Source: CAVRTM01 sp963724015 (GTDB lineage: Bacteria; Actinomycetota; Actinomycetes; Actinomycetales; Dermatophilaceae). From it: a stretch of 64,000 bases of DNA. Below are positions 43,113-52,587 of the stretch, piece after piece. The notes beneath the pieces are model-generated. The model was not told where the DNA came from. It worked only from the letters and a program-made list of their open reading frames with translations, and searched no databases. Position 1 is the stretch's first letter. Each line of letters begins with the position of its first letter. The stretch lies in assembly GCA_963724015.1 (NCBI GenBank), contig CAVRTM010000014.1, positions 310,001 to 374,000 on the forward strand. Reading direction: 5' to 3'. The position numbers were made by a program, and so were the translations under genes.

Positions 43113-46100
43113 TGCCTCGCCGCTCCGACATCTCCAGCGTCCTCGTCATCGGCTCCGGGCCGATCGTCATCGGGCAGGCCGGTGAGTTCGACTACTCCGG
43201 CACCCAGGCGTGCCGGGTGCTGCGCGAGGAGGGGATCCGGGTCATCCTGGTCAACTCCAACCCGGCGACGATCATGACCGACCCCGAGTTCGCCGACGCG
43301 ACGTACATCGAGCCGATCATCCCCGAGGTGATCGAGTCGATCATCGCCAAGGAGCGACCCGACGCGGTCCTCGCGACCCTCGGCGGTCAGACCGCGCTCA
43401 ACGCCGCGATCGCCTTGCACGAGCAGGGGATCCTGGAGAAGTACGACTGCCCGCTCATCGGCGCGAACGTCGAGGCGATCCAGCTCGGCGAGGACCGGCA
43501 GCTGTTCAAGGGCGTCGTCGAGCGCTGCGGGGCCGAGACGGCTCGCAGCCGGATCGCGCACACGATGGACGAGTGCCTCGAGGCCGCGGCCGAGCTCGGC
43601 TACCCGCTCGTGGTCCGGCCCTCGTTCACCATGGGCGGCCTGGGCTCCGGGTTCGCGCACGACGAGGCCGACCTGCGCCGGATGGCCGGGGCCGGCCTGC
43701 ACGACTCGCCGACCACCGAGGTGCTCCTCGAGGAGTCCATCACCGGGTGGAAGGAGTACGAGCTCGAGGTCATGCGCGACCACGCCGACAACGTCGTGGT
43801 GGTCTGCTCGATCGAGAACCTCGACCCGATGGGCGTGCACACCGGCGACTCCATCACCGTGGCGCCGGCGCTGACCCTGACCGACCGCGAGTACCAGCGG
43901 CTGCGTGACGTCGGCATCAAGATCATCCGCGAGGTGGGCGTCGACACCGGCGGCTGCAACATCCAGTTCGCGGTCAACCCGCGCGACGGCCGGGTCATCG
44001 TCATCGAGATGAACCCGCGCGTCTCCCGCTCGTCCGCGCTGGCGTCCAAGGCGACCGGGTTCCCGATCGCCAAGATCGCCGCCAAGATGGCGATCGGCTA
44101 CACCCTCGACGAGGTGCCCAACGACATCACCCGCGAGACCCCGGCCAGCTTCGAGCCGAGCCTGGACTACGTCGTGGTCAAGGTGCCCCGGTTCGTCTTC
44201 GAGAAGTTCCCCGCGGCCGACCCGACGCTGACCACGACGATGAAGAGCGTCGGCGAGGCCATGTCGATCGGGCGCAACTTCACCGAGGCGCTGCAGAAGG
44301 CGCTGCGCTCCACCGAGCGCAAGGGCTCGTCGTTCCACTGGCGCAAGGACGAGGACCCGTCCAAGGAGCAGGCCCGCGCCCTGCTGCACCAGGCGCAGAC
44401 GCCGACGGATGGCCGGATCGTGTTGGTGCAGCAGGCCCTTCGCGGTGGGCTGTCGGTCGAGGAGGTCCACGAGGCCACCGGCATCGACCCGTGGTTCCTC
44501 GACCAGATCGCGCTGATCAACGAGCTGGCCGCCCGCATCGCCCGGGCGCCGCAGCTGACCGCCGACCTGCTGCGCCTGGCCAAGCGGCACGGCTTCTCCG
44601 ACAGCCAGCTCGCCGAGCTGACGGGGATGCCCGAGGCCGTCGTCCGCGGCGTCCGGCACGCTCTGGGGGTCCGGCCGGTCTACAAGACCGTGGACACCTG
44701 CGCGGCGGAGTTCGCGGCCCTGACGCCCTACCACTACAGCTCGTACGACGAGGAGACCGAGGTCGCGCCGCGCGAGCGGCCGGCCGTGATCATCCTCGGC
44801 TCGGGCCCGAACCGGATCGGCCAGGGCGTCGAGTTCGACTACTCCTGCGTGCACGCCAGCTTCGCGCTGCGCGACGCCGGCTTCGACACGGTGATGGTCA
44901 ACTGCAACCCCGAGACGGTGTCCACCGACTACGACACCTCCAGCCGGCTGTACTTCGAGCCGCTCACGCTGGAGGACGTGCTGGAGGTCGTCCACGCCGA
45001 GCGGGAGGCGGGGCCGATCGCCGGCGTCATCGTCCAGCTCGGCGGGCAGACGCCGCTCGGCCTGGCCAGGGCGCTCAAGGACGAGGGGGTGCCGATCGTC
45101 GGCACCTCGCCCGAGGCGATCCACCTCGCCGAGGACCGCGGCGCGTTCGGCCGCGTGCTGGCCGAGGCCAAGCTCCCGGCGCCGCGCCACGGCACGGCGT
45201 ACAGCGGTGAGGAGGCGGTCGAGGTCGCCCGCGAGATCGGCTACCCCGTGCTGGTGCGCCCCTCCTACGTGCTCGGCGGGCGCGGCATGGAGATCGTCTA
45301 CGACGACGAGACGCTGACCGGCTACGTCAACCGGGCCACGCACGCCTCGCCCGAGCACCCCGTGCTGGTCGACCGGTTCCTCGACGACGCGATCGAGATC
45401 GACGTCGACGTGCTGTACGACGGCACGGAGATGTACCTCGGCGGGATCATGGAGCACATCGAGGAGGCCGGGATCCACTCCGGTGACTCGGCCTGCGTGC
45501 TGCCGCCGGTGACCCTGGGGCCGGAGGAGGTCAACCGGGTGCGCGCGTCGACGCTCAAGCTGGCGCAGGGGATCGGCGTCAAGGGCCTGATGAACGTGCA
45601 GTTCGCCCTGGCCCAGGACGTCCTCTACGTGCTGGAGGCCAACCCGCGGGCGAGCCGCACCGTGCCGTTCGTGGCCAAGGCGACGAGCGTGCCGCTGGCC
45701 AAGGCCGCGGCCCGGGTGATGCTCGGCGCGAGCATCGCCCAGCTGCGGGAGGAGGGCGTGCTGCCGCCGCAGGGCGACGGAGGCACGCTGCCGGCGGACG
45801 CCCCCGTCTCGGTCAAGGAGGCGGTGCTGCCGTTCAAGCGGTTCCGCACCCGCGACGGCCAGGTGGTCGACAGCCTGCTCGGGCCGGAGATGCGGTCCAC
45901 CGGTGAGGTGATGGGCATCGACACCGACTTCGGACCGGCCTTCGCCAAGAGCCAGCTCGGCTCGGTGACCGGGCTGCCCCGCCGCGGCACGGTGTTCGTG
46001 TCCGTCGCCAACCGTGACAAGCGGGCGATGATCTTCCCCGTGAAGCGCCTGGCCGACCTCGGCTTCGACCTGATCGCCACCAGGGGCACCGCGGAGGTGT

Positions 46101-46429
46101 TGCGCCGCAACGGAGTCCACGCGTCGGTGGTCCGCAAGCACAGTGAGGGGCCCGGGCCCGAGGGTGAGCCGACCATCGTCGAGCGGATCACCGCGGGCGA
46201 GGTCGTGATGGTGGTCAACACGCCGTCGGGCCGTGACGCCCGGGCCGACGGCTACGCCATCCGCGCCGCGACGACCAGCATGGACAAGCCGATCATCACG
46301 ACGGTGCAGCAGCTCGGCGCGGCGGTGCAGGGCATCGAGTCGCAGATGACCGAGAAGATCCGGGTGAAGTCCCTGCAGGACCACGCCCGCGACCTGGACC
46401 TGTTCTCCCGCAAGGGCGGTCGTTCGTGA
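43112..46429 (+). CDS. carB: Carbamoyl-phosphate synthase large chain
   Basis: Makes carbamoyl phosphate from bicarbonate, ammonia and two ATP. The 1105-residue protein is complete and unbroken. It has two homologous ATP-grasp halves: VLVIGSGPIVIGQAGEFDYS at the start and VIILGSGPNRIGQGVEFDYS (about 44785) opening the second. An oligomerisation domain lies between them, and a C-terminal allosteric MGS-like domain (FVSVANRDKRAMIFPVKRLA onward, about 46000). As the largest gene in the window it shows that long unbroken stretches exist (about 3.3 kb). It serves both pyrimidine and arginine synthesis. Confidence 0.98.
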   Translation: MPRRSDISSVLVIGSGPIVIGQAGEFDYSGTQACRVLREEGIRVILVNSNPATIMTDPEFADATYIEPIIPEVIESIIAKERPDAVLATLGGQTALNAAIALHEQGILEKYDCPLIGANVEAIQLGEDRQLFKGVVERCGAETARSRIAHTMDECLEAAAELGYPLVVRPSFTMGGLGSGFAHDEADLRRMAGAGLHDSPTTEVLLEESITGWKEYELEVMRDHADNVVVVCSIENLDPMGVHTGDSITVAPALTLTDREYQRLRDVGIKIIREVGVDTGGCNIQFAVNPRDGRVIVIEMNPRVSRSSALASKATGFPIAKIAAKMAIGYTLDEVPNDITRETPASFEPSLDYVVVKVPRFVFEKFPAADPTLTTTMKSVGEAMSIGRNFTEALQKALRSTERKGSSFHWRKDEDPSKEQARALLHQAQTPTDGRIVLVQQALRGGLSVEEVHEATGIDPWFLDQIALINELAARIARAPQLTADLLRLAKRHGFSDSQLAELTGMPEAVVRGVRHALGVRPVYKTVDTCAAEFAALTPYHYSSYDEETEVAPRERPAVIILGSGPNRIGQGVEFDYSCVHASFALRDAGFDTVMVNCNPETVSTDYDTSSRLYFEPLTLEDVLEVVHAEREAGPIAGVIVQLGGQTPLGLARALKDEGVPIVGTSPEAIHLAEDRGAFGRVLAEAKLPAPRHGTAYSGEEAVEVAREIGYPVLVRPSYVLGGRGMEIVYDDETLTGYVNRATHASPEHPVLVDRFLDDAIEIDVDVLYDGTEMYLGGIMEHIEEAGIHSGDSACVLPPVTLGPEEVNRVRASTLKLAQGIGVKGLMNVQFALAQDVLYVLEANPRASRTVPFVAKATSVPLAKAAARVMLGASIAQLREEGVLPPQGDGGTLPADAPVSVKEAVLPFKRFRTRDGQVVDSLLGPEMRSTGEVMGIDTDFGPAFAKSQLGSVTGLPRRGTVFVSVANRDKRAMIFPVKRLADLGFDLIATRGTAEVLRRNGVHASVVRKHSEGPGPEGEPTIVERITAGEVVMVVNTPSGRDARADGYAIRAATTSMDKPIITTVQQLGAAVQGIESQMTEKIRVKSLQDHARDLDLFSRKGGRS

Positions 46430-47323
46430 GCGTGGAGGCCCCGGTCAGCACCGGGCGCATCCCGCAGGTGTCCGGCGAGCTGGTCGCCACCCGGGCGGTC
46501 GGGGCCTACCAGCAGATGACGTTCGCCGCACCGGGCGTGGCCGAGCCTGGCCCGACCGGGCCAGTTCGTCGCGCTGGCCGTGGGCGGTGACACCTCCGCG
46601 ACCCTCCTGCGCCGCTGCTTCTCGATCCACGAGGCGAGCCCGGGAGGGCCCGACGGTGGCACCGTCGATCTCGTGGTCGCCGCGCACGGTCCGGGCACCC
46701 GGTGGCTGACGCAGCTGCGTACCGGCGACACGGTCGACGTCCTGGGCCCGCTGGGTCGCCCGTTCCCCCTGCCGGCCGAGCCGTCGGCGTGCGTCCTGGT
46801 CGGTGGGGGCTACGGCAGCGCGCCGCTGTTCTGGCTCGCTGGCGCCCTGCGCGAGAGGGGCTGCCGCGTCGAGATGGTGCTCGGCGCGGCCACCGAGGAC
46901 CGGCTCTTCGGCGTGGCTGAGGCCGGGCGCGCGGCCGACGGCGTCACCGTCACCACCGACGACGGCTCGCTGGGGACTCGCGGCTGGGTCTCCGACGTGC
47001 TGCCCGACGTCGTCCGTCGCAGCGGCGCGTCCGTCGTCTACGGCTGCGGCCCGATGGCCATGCTGCAGTCCATCACCCGGGTGGCCGAGGCGGAGGGTGC
47101 TATCGCGCACGTCGCAGTGGAGGAGTCGATGGCCTGCGGCGTGGGCGTCTGCATGACGTGCGTGATGCCCGTCGTCGGCGACGACGGGCGGACCCGCATG
47201 GTCCGCTCCTGCGTCGAGGGACCGATCTTCCGCGGCGACCGGGTGCGCTGGGACGCGTTCGAGTCGGGCTGGGGGCGGGTCCCGGACGACGCCGTCGGCG
47301 CACCACGGACCGGAGGCCACTGA
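46426..47323 (+). CDS. pyrK: Dihydroorotate dehydrogenase electron-transfer subunit
   Basis: FAD and [2Fe-2S] protein linking dihydroorotate oxidation to NAD+. After an N-terminal FAD-binding part (VSGELVATRAVGAYQQMTF; frame break near 46548, cctGgccc) come GQFVALAVGG, the NAD-binding SACVLVGGGYGSAPLFWLAG and VYGCGPMAMLQSI. The Fe-S cysteines are in ACGVGVCMTCVM and a fourth in MVRSCVEGPIF. It starts at GTG 46426 overlapping carB, and its stop overlaps pyrD (TGATG). Presence of PyrK predicts an NAD-dependent class 1B dehydrogenase rather than the quinone-linked class 2 enzyme of mycobacteria. Confidence 0.93.
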
Positions 47324-48342
47324 TGAGCACCGCACACGCCGCCACGGCGACCACGACCGTGAGCCACCCGGTGGCCCCCGAGGTCGACATGAGCGTCGCG
47401 CTCGGGCCCGCGCGGCTGCCCAACCCCCTGATGACCGCCTCGGGGTGCGCGGCCAACGGCAAGGAGCTGCACCGCTTCTTCGACGTCGCGGAGCTGGGCG
47501 CGTTCGTGACCAAGTCCGTGATGGCCGACCCCAGGTCGGGCCGTGGGACGCCGCGCATGGCCGAGACCCCGAGCGGCATGCTCAACTCGATCGGCCTGCA
47601 GGGGCCAGGCATCGGTGCGTTCGTCCGCGACGACCTGGCCTGGCTCAAGGCGGCCGGCGCCCGCGCGCTGGTCTCGATCGCGGGCAGCAGCAGCGAGGAG
47701 TACGCCGAGGTCGCCGCCACGTTGCGGGCGTCCGACGCCTTCGACGCCGTCGTCGGCGTGGAGGTCAACATCTCCTGCCCCAACGTCGCCAACCGCGGCC
47801 TGGTGTTCGCCTGCGACCCGCTGGCCTCGGCCCAGGTCATCGCGCTGGTGCGTGAGCAGCTGCCCCGCGACATCCCGATCTTCGCCAAGCTCAGCCCTGA
47901 CGTCACCGACATCGTCGAGGTCGCCAACGCCTGCGTGGAGGCCGGCGCCGACGGGCTCACCATGATCAACACGTTGCTGGGCATGGTGATCGACACCGAC
48001 CTGATGCGCCCGCAGCTCGCCGGGATCACCGGCGGCCTCTCCGGTCCGGCGATCCGGCCGGTGGCCGTCCGTGCCATCTGGCAGACGCGCGCGGCGATGC
48101 TCGAGGGCCGGCTCCCCACGGTGCCGGTCATCGGCGTCGGGGGAGTGCGCACCGGTGCCGACGCCCTGCAGATGGTGGCCGCGGGAGCGAGCGCCGTCCA
48201 GGTCGGCACGGCGACGTTCAACGACCCGAGCGCTCCGGTCCGGGTGAACCGCGAGCTCGCGGCGCTGTTGCGCGACAGGGGTTTTGCGCGGGTCGAGGAT
48301 GCCGTGGGCGTGGCGCACACCAGGCTGGACCCCCGCCGATGA
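47323..48342 (+). CDS. pyrD: Dihydroorotate dehydrogenase, class 1B type
   Basis: FMN enzyme oxidising dihydroorotate to orotate. The 339-residue protein is intact and has no N-terminal membrane segment. The active-site base is a cysteine in VEVNISCPNVANRG (about 47765), the class 1 hallmark. FMN-binding regions are TASGCAANGKEL, FVTKSVMADPRSGRG and PVIGVGGVRTGADALQM. It is directly coupled to pyrK upstream and pyrF downstream. Confidence 0.95.
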   Translation: MSTAHAATATTTVSHPVAPEVDMSVALGPARLPNPLMTASGCAANGKELHRFFDVAELGAFVTKSVMADPRSGRGTPRMAETPSGMLNSIGLQGPGIGAFVRDDLAWLKAAGARALVSIAGSSSEEYAEVAATLRASDAFDAVVGVEVNISCPNVANRGLVFACDPLASAQVIALVREQLPRDIPIFAKLSPDVTDIVEVANACVEAGADGLTMINTLLGMVIDTDLMRPQLAGITGGLSGPAIRPVAVRAIWQTRAAMLEGRLPTVPVIGVGGVRTGADALQMVAAGASAVQVGTATFNDPSAPVRVNRELAALLRDRGFARVEDAVGVAHTRLDPRR

Positions 48343-49197
48343 GGGCCGGCGAGGCGACGTACGGCGCGCGTCTGCACCGCGCGATGGCGGAGCACGGCCC
48401 GCTGTGCGTCGGCATCGACCCGCACCCCGGCCTGCTTGCCGCGTGGGGGCTGCCTGAGACGGTGCAGGGCCTGGAGACGTTCGCGATGACCTGCGTGGAG
48501 GCGTTCTCGGGGACGGTGGCCGCGGTCAAGCCGCAGTCGGCGTTCTTCGAGCGCTTCGGCTCGGCCGGCGTGGCGGTCCTCGAACGCGCGCTCGCCGGGC
48601 TGCGGGACGCCGGCACGCTGTCCCTGCTGGACGTCAAGCGTGGTGACATCGGCTCGACTATGACGGCCTACGCCCAGGCCTACCTCGGCTGAGGACAGCC
48701 CGCTGCGGGCCGACGCGATCACCCTCAGCCCCTACCTCGGCTACGGCTCGCTGCGTCCGGCGCTGGACCTCGCCCGTGACACCGGGCGGGGGGTCTTCGT
48801 GCTCGCGTTGACGTCCAACCCCGAGGGGGCGTCGGTGCAGCACGCCCGGCGCGGCGAGGACAGCGTCGCCGGCGCCGTCGTGGCCGGCGCCACCGCCGAC
48901 AACGCGGGCGCCGCTCCGCTGGGGAGCGTCGGGCTCGTCGTCGGCGCCACCATCGGATCGGCCGTGCAGGAGCTCGGCCTCGACCTGGCCGGGGTCAACG
49001 GGCCGCTGCTGGCTCCCGGCATCGGCGCGCAGGGCGCTGGGGCCGAGGACCTGCGGGCGGTCTTCGGTGCGGCACTGCCGGCCGTGCTGGCGAGCAGCAG
49101 CCGTGAGGTCCTCGGCGCGGGCCCCGACGCGGCGGCCCTGCGGCGGGCGGCGCGTGTCACCGCCGGCCGGATGGCCGCGGTCACCGCCGGGCGCTGA
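48339..49197 (+). CDS. pyrF: Orotidine 5'-phosphate decarboxylase (type 2)
   Basis: Converts OMP to UMP. It has LCVGIDPHPGLLAAWGLPET, VAAVKPQSAFFERFGSAGV and LLDVKRGDIGSTM, the Asp-Lys-containing DxKRxDI active site (about 48633-48660). One extra G near 48688 (ctcGgct) creates a premature TGA; the continuation reads AEDSPLRADAITLSPYLGYG and ends at 49197. Restored length about 285 residues, as expected for the long PyrF type of actinobacteria. It is the last gene of the pyr operon. Confidence 0.94.
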
Positions 49198-49303
49198 CGG
49201 GGCACGACGGGCGGCCGTCCTCGCCGACGCGAGCACGGCATGCGCTGGAGCGCCTTGGGCGGTCGGCCCTGTTTCCGGGCGAGGGGTTGGTAGCGTCGCC
49301 GTC

Positions 49304-50012
49304 ATGGAGCAGACGGTGGATTCCACCGAGGTCACCCGGCAGTACGTCACCGAGAGCCGGCTGGACACCCGGCGCTCGGTGTGGCGGGACGCGGCCGACG
49401 GACGTAACCCCCAGGACGCCGCCGCGCAGGCAGTCGCTGGTGCGGCGCCCCGTTCGGTGCTCGAAGTCGGTTGCGGGACAGGCGTGTTCGCGGACCGGAT
49501 GATGAGAGAGAACCCGCGGGCCGCGGTGGTGGCGACCGACCGGTCCGCGCGGCTCGTGGAGCTGACCGCCGCGCGAGGCGTGCGGGCGCTGCCGGCGGAT
49601 GTGCAGCAGCTGCCGTTCGGCGACGCGCAGTTCGACGTGGTCGTGGCCCTGTGGATGCTCTACCACGTGCCCGACCTGCACCGCGGGCTCGCGGAGGTGA
49701 GGCGGGTGCTGAGACCAGGCGGACTGTTCGTCGCCGTCACCAACGGCGACGCCCACACGGCCGCGCCTGCGGGTCGACGCCGGGGGAGCGCCCCTGGTCA
49801 CGCAGTTCAGCAGCGAGAACGGCGCCGAGGCGCTCGGGCAGCACTTCGAGCGGGTCACCCGCGAGGACATCGCCACCCGCGCGGTCTTCCCCGACCATGC
49901 CGCCGCGGTGGCCTACCTGGCCACGGTCGATGACGCCATGGCCGCCGGCCTGCCCTACTTCGACGGCCCCCGGGAGTACGCCGGCGCCACGACCGTCTTC
50001 CTCGCGCGCTGA
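49304..50012 (+). CDS. Class I SAM-dependent methyltransferase
   Basis: About 235 residues. SAM-binding motif I is VLEVGCGTGVFADRM (about 49458), followed by VVATDRSARLVELTAARGV, LPADVQQLPFGDAQFDVVVA and LRPGGLFVAVTNGD, a classic ubiE/methyltransferase-11 fold. The frame breaks near 49765 and continues as LVTQFSSENGAEALGQ to TGA 50010-50012. A tagcgt box lies 12 bases upstream of the start at 49304. The substrate is unknown and the gene has no functional link to its neighbours. Confidence 0.85.
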
Positions 50013-50026
50013 GCCGGGCCGTCATC

Positions 50027-50160
50027 ACGGGCGCAGAACCCCGAGGTCTGCTCGGCGAGTGCGCGCAGAAATCCCCAGGTTTGGGCAGTCGGTGCGCGCA
50101 GAACCCCCAGGTTTGTGCAGTGGGTGCGCGCAGAACCCCCAGGTTTGCAGGGATGGGTGC
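50027..50160. repeat. Four tandem copies of a 32-33-bp intergenic repeat
   Basis: The unit is approximately gtgcgcgcagaacccccagg followed by tttgngcagtgg. The core gcgcagaa recurs at 50031, 50063, 50096 and 50128, spacing 32-33 bases, and a partial fifth gtgcgcg begins at 50157. Copies differ by a few bases. There are no spacers as in CRISPR, no T-tract and no reliable reading frame. It fills most of the gap between the methyltransferase and the peptidase gene. Confidence 0.88.
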
Positions 50161-50205
50161 GCGGTCGGCGGGGGCCGCGGAGCTGCGGGTTGGGAGACTT
50201 CAGGC

Positions 50206-51150
50206 ATGGTAGCCACCTCGCTGACCCAGCCGCACGACCAGGGCATGCTCGACGTCGGCGACGGGCACCGCCTGCACTGGGAGGTGTCCGGCAACCCCGA
50301 GGGCAAGCCCGCAGTCGTCCTGCACGGCGGGCCCGGTTCGGGCTGTACGCCGTGGAGCCGCCAGTGGTTCGACCCCGACGCCTACCTCGTGGCGCAGCTG
50401 GACCAGCGCAACAGTGGCCGCAGCACGCCATACGCGGGGGCGGCCACCGTCGACCTGACGGCCAACACCACGGCCCACCTCGTCGCTGACCTCGAGCGGC
50501 TGCGCGAGCACCTGGGCCTCGAGCGGTGGCTGGTGGCCGGCATCTCCTGGGGCACGACGCTGGCGCTGGCGTACGCCCAGGCCCACCCCGACCGTGTCAC
50601 CGAGATGGTGCTCGTGTCGGCGGTGACCACGACGCGTGCCGAGGTCGAGTGGCTGACCCGCACCATGGGACGGGTTTTCCCCGAGGAGTGGGAGCGGTTC
50701 CGCGACGCCGTCCCGCCGTCGGACCGGGGCGGCGACCTCGCGGCGGCATACAGCCGGCTGCTGCACGACGAGGACCCGCAGGTCCGCGACCGGGCCGCCG
50801 CGGCCTGGTGCGCCTGGGAGGACACGCATGTCGGGACCTATCCCGGCCACCGGCCGAACCCCCGGTACCGGGACCCGGCGTTCCGGCTCTGCTTCGCCCG
50901 AGTGGTGACGCACTACTTCCGCCACGCCGGGTTCCTCGAGGACGGCGTGCTGCTGCGCGGGGCGACGCGCCTGGGCGGCATACCCGGGGTCATGGTCCAC
51001 GGACGGCTGGACGTCAGCGGGCCGCCGGACGTGCCGTGGCGGCTGGCGCGCGCCTGGCCCGGCAGCGAGCTGATCCTGCTGGACGACGTCGGCCACGGGG
51101 CGACGCTCGGGGCGATCCGGGCAGCCACCGACCGGTTCGCGGCCCGCTGA
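50206..51150 (+). CDS. pip: Proline iminopeptidase
   Basis: Serine peptidase (S33) removing N-terminal proline. The 314-residue protein is intact. The oxyanion region is VLHGGPGSGCTPWSRQWFDP, followed by VAQLDQRNSGRSTPYA. The nucleophile elbow is LVAGISWGTTLALAYAQ (GxSxG), the acid is in VHGRLDVSGPPDVP and the histidine in LDDVGHGATL. It starts at ATG 50206, right after the tandem repeat. The RNSGRSTP and HGGPG motifs support a true Pip over a generic hydrolase. Confidence 0.92.
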   Translation: MVATSLTQPHDQGMLDVGDGHRLHWEVSGNPEGKPAVVLHGGPGSGCTPWSRQWFDPDAYLVAQLDQRNSGRSTPYAGAATVDLTANTTAHLVADLERLREHLGLERWLVAGISWGTTLALAYAQAHPDRVTEMVLVSAVTTTRAEVEWLTRTMGRVFPEEWERFRDAVPPSDRGGDLAAAYSRLLHDEDPQVRDRAAAAWCAWEDTHVGTYPGHRPNPRYRDPAFRLCFARVVTHYFRHAGFLEDGVLLRGATRLGGIPGVMVHGRLDVSGPPDVPWRLARAWPGSELILLDDVGHGATLGAIRAATDRFAAR

Positions 51151-51226
51151 GCCCGGCCGCACCGGTCCCTCCGGCCGCGCCCTGCTCGGGCGCACCCCCT
51201 CGTTGCGAGCCCGCGGGACGACTCGC

Positions 51227-51232
51227 TAGGTT
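51227..51232 (+). promoter_or_regulatory. Putative -10 box of mihF
   Basis: TAGGTT fits TANNNT, leaving an 80-base leader before GTG 51313. Confidence 0.4.
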
Positions 51233-51312
51233 CGGTCCACCCCGACATCCCCCGGCCGGACCTGCCGCGATGCCACCGAACGAACCAGACCGTCCCTCCG
51301 AGGAGACCGACC

Positions 51313-51633
51313 GTGGCCCTTCCCCCGCTCACCCCCGAGCAGCGTGCGCAGGCGCTGGAGAAAGCCGCCACCGCCCGTCGTGAGCGGGCCGCGGTGAAGA
51401 ACCGCCTCAAGTACGCGCAGGGGTCCCTGGCCGAGGTCATCGCCGACGGCAAGAGCAACGACATCGTGGGCAAGATGAAGGTGTCGGCCCTGCTGGAGTC
51501 CATGCCCGGGGTGGGGCGGGTCCGCGCCCGCCAGATCATGGACGAGGTCGGCATCTCCGAGAGCCGGCGGGTCCGTGGGCTCGGCTCCAACCAGATCGCG
51601 GCCCTGCTGTCGCGGTTCGACCACTCCGCCTGA
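51313..51633 (+). CDS. mihF: Actinobacterial integration host factor (mIHF)
   Basis: Nucleoid protein essential in mycobacteria, unrelated in fold to E. coli IHF. The 106-residue protein is intact. It has basic helices (ARRERAAVKNRLKYAQGSL) and a helix-two-turn-helix region LLESMPGVGRVRARQIMDEV followed by GISESRRVRGLGSNQ for DNA binding. It starts at GTG 51313. Its place directly before gmk and rpoZ is conserved in actinobacteria. Confidence 0.95.
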   Translation: MALPPLTPEQRAQALEKAATARRERAAVKNRLKYAQGSLAEVIADGKSNDIVGKMKVSALLESMPGVGRVRARQIMDEVGISESRRVRGLGSNQIAALLSRFDHSA

Positions 51634-51650
51634 GCCGGTGGCGCGACCCC

Positions 51651-52277
51651 ATGACCCCGTCCAGCCGACTGGTCGTCCTGGCCGGCCCCACCGCCGTGGG
51701 CAAGGGCACCGTCGCCGCTCACGTCCGCGCGCACTTCCCCGACGTCTGGCTCTCGGTGTCGATGACGACCCGCAAGCCGCGCCCGCGGGAGATCGACGGC
51801 GTCCACTACCACTTCGTCGACGACGCCGAGTTCGAACGCCTGCGCAGGGCGGGGGAGTTCCTCGAGTGGGCGGTCGTGCACGGCCGCGCCAAGTACGGCA
51901 CGCCCCGCGGCCCGGTCGACCGGGCCCTGGCCGAGGGGCGCAAGGCGCTGCTCGAGATCGACCTGCAGGGCGCGCGGCAGGTGCGCGAGCGGATGCCCGA
52001 GGCGCTGTTCGTGTTCCTCGCGCCGCCCAGCTGGGACGAGCTGGTCCGGCGGCTGGTCGGCCGCGGCACCGAGACCGAGGAGGAGCGCGAGGTCCGCCTC
52101 GCCACCGCGCGGGAGGAGCTGGCGGCCCAGCGCGAGTTCGACGTGACCATCGTCAACGACGATGTACGGCGGGCCAGCGAAGAACTCGTATCATTGATGC
52201 GCGCCCCGAGCTCCACGGCGCCGCACGACGGGCAGCGACCCGTGACGACACCCCCGCACCCAACGAAACGAGACTGA
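51651..52277 (+). CDS. gmk: Guanylate kinase
   Basis: Phosphorylates GMP to GDP. The 208-residue protein is intact. The P-loop is VLAGPTAVGKGTVAAHV; the GMP-binding region is LSVSMTTRKPRPREIDGVHY; then YHFVDDAEFERLRRAGEFLE, LLEIDLQGARQVRERMPEAL and FDVTIVNDDV. The C-terminal tail (about 25 residues, Pro/Thr-rich) is non-conserved. It ends 2 bases before rpoZ, consistent with one mihF-gmk-rpoZ unit. Confidence 0.96.
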   Translation: MTPSSRLVVLAGPTAVGKGTVAAHVRAHFPDVWLSVSMTTRKPRPREIDGVHYHFVDDAEFERLRRAGEFLEWAVVHGRAKYGTPRGPVDRALAEGRKALLEIDLQGARQVRERMPEALFVFLAPPSWDELVRRLVGRGTETEEEREVRLATAREELAAQREFDVTIVNDDVRRASEELVSLMRAPSSTAPHDGQRPVTTPPHPTKRD

Positions 52278-52279
52278 CC

Positions 52280-52543
52280 GTGTCCGGTACGCAGGCTGCC
52301 CCCGAAGGCATCACCAACCCGCCGATCGACGACCTGCTGACCGTGGCGGACTCCAAGTACGCCCTGGTCATCTACTCCGCCAAGCGCGCCCGCCAGATCA
52401 ACGCCTACTACTCCCAGCTCTCCGAGGGCCTGCTGGAGTACGTCGGCCCGCTCGTCGAGACCTCCGTCCACGAGAAGCCCATGTCGATCGCGCTGCGCGA
52501 GATCAACGAGGGCCTGCTGACCTCCACGGCGATCGAGTCCTGA
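52280..52543 (+). CDS. rpoZ: RNA polymerase omega subunit
   Basis: Small assembly and stability subunit of RNA polymerase, 87 residues, intact. The conserved core is NPPIDDLLTVADSKYALVIY and SAKRARQINAYY, with HEKPMSIALREINEGLL near the end, typical of actinobacterial omega. It starts at GTG 52280, immediately after gmk, and is followed 44 bases later by coaBC, the usual order. Confidence 0.95.
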   Translation: MSGTQAAPEGITNPPIDDLLTVADSKYALVIYSAKRARQINAYYSQLSEGLLEYVGPLVETSVHEKPMSIALREINEGLLTSTAIES

Positions 52544-52587
52544 CCCCGGCAGGAGACCGGGCAGACCGAGGACAGGGGGAGGACGCC

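Noticed and set aside
43004..46384. 1126-residue open frame on the minus strand opposite carB
   Set aside because: It is an antisense shadow of high third-position GC; its product is rich in Arg, Val, Asp, His and Gly without any recognisable motif, while carB on the plus strand has all its family motifs.
50027..50160. CRISPR array
   Set aside because: Repeats follow each other directly with no unique spacers, and no cas genes are nearby.
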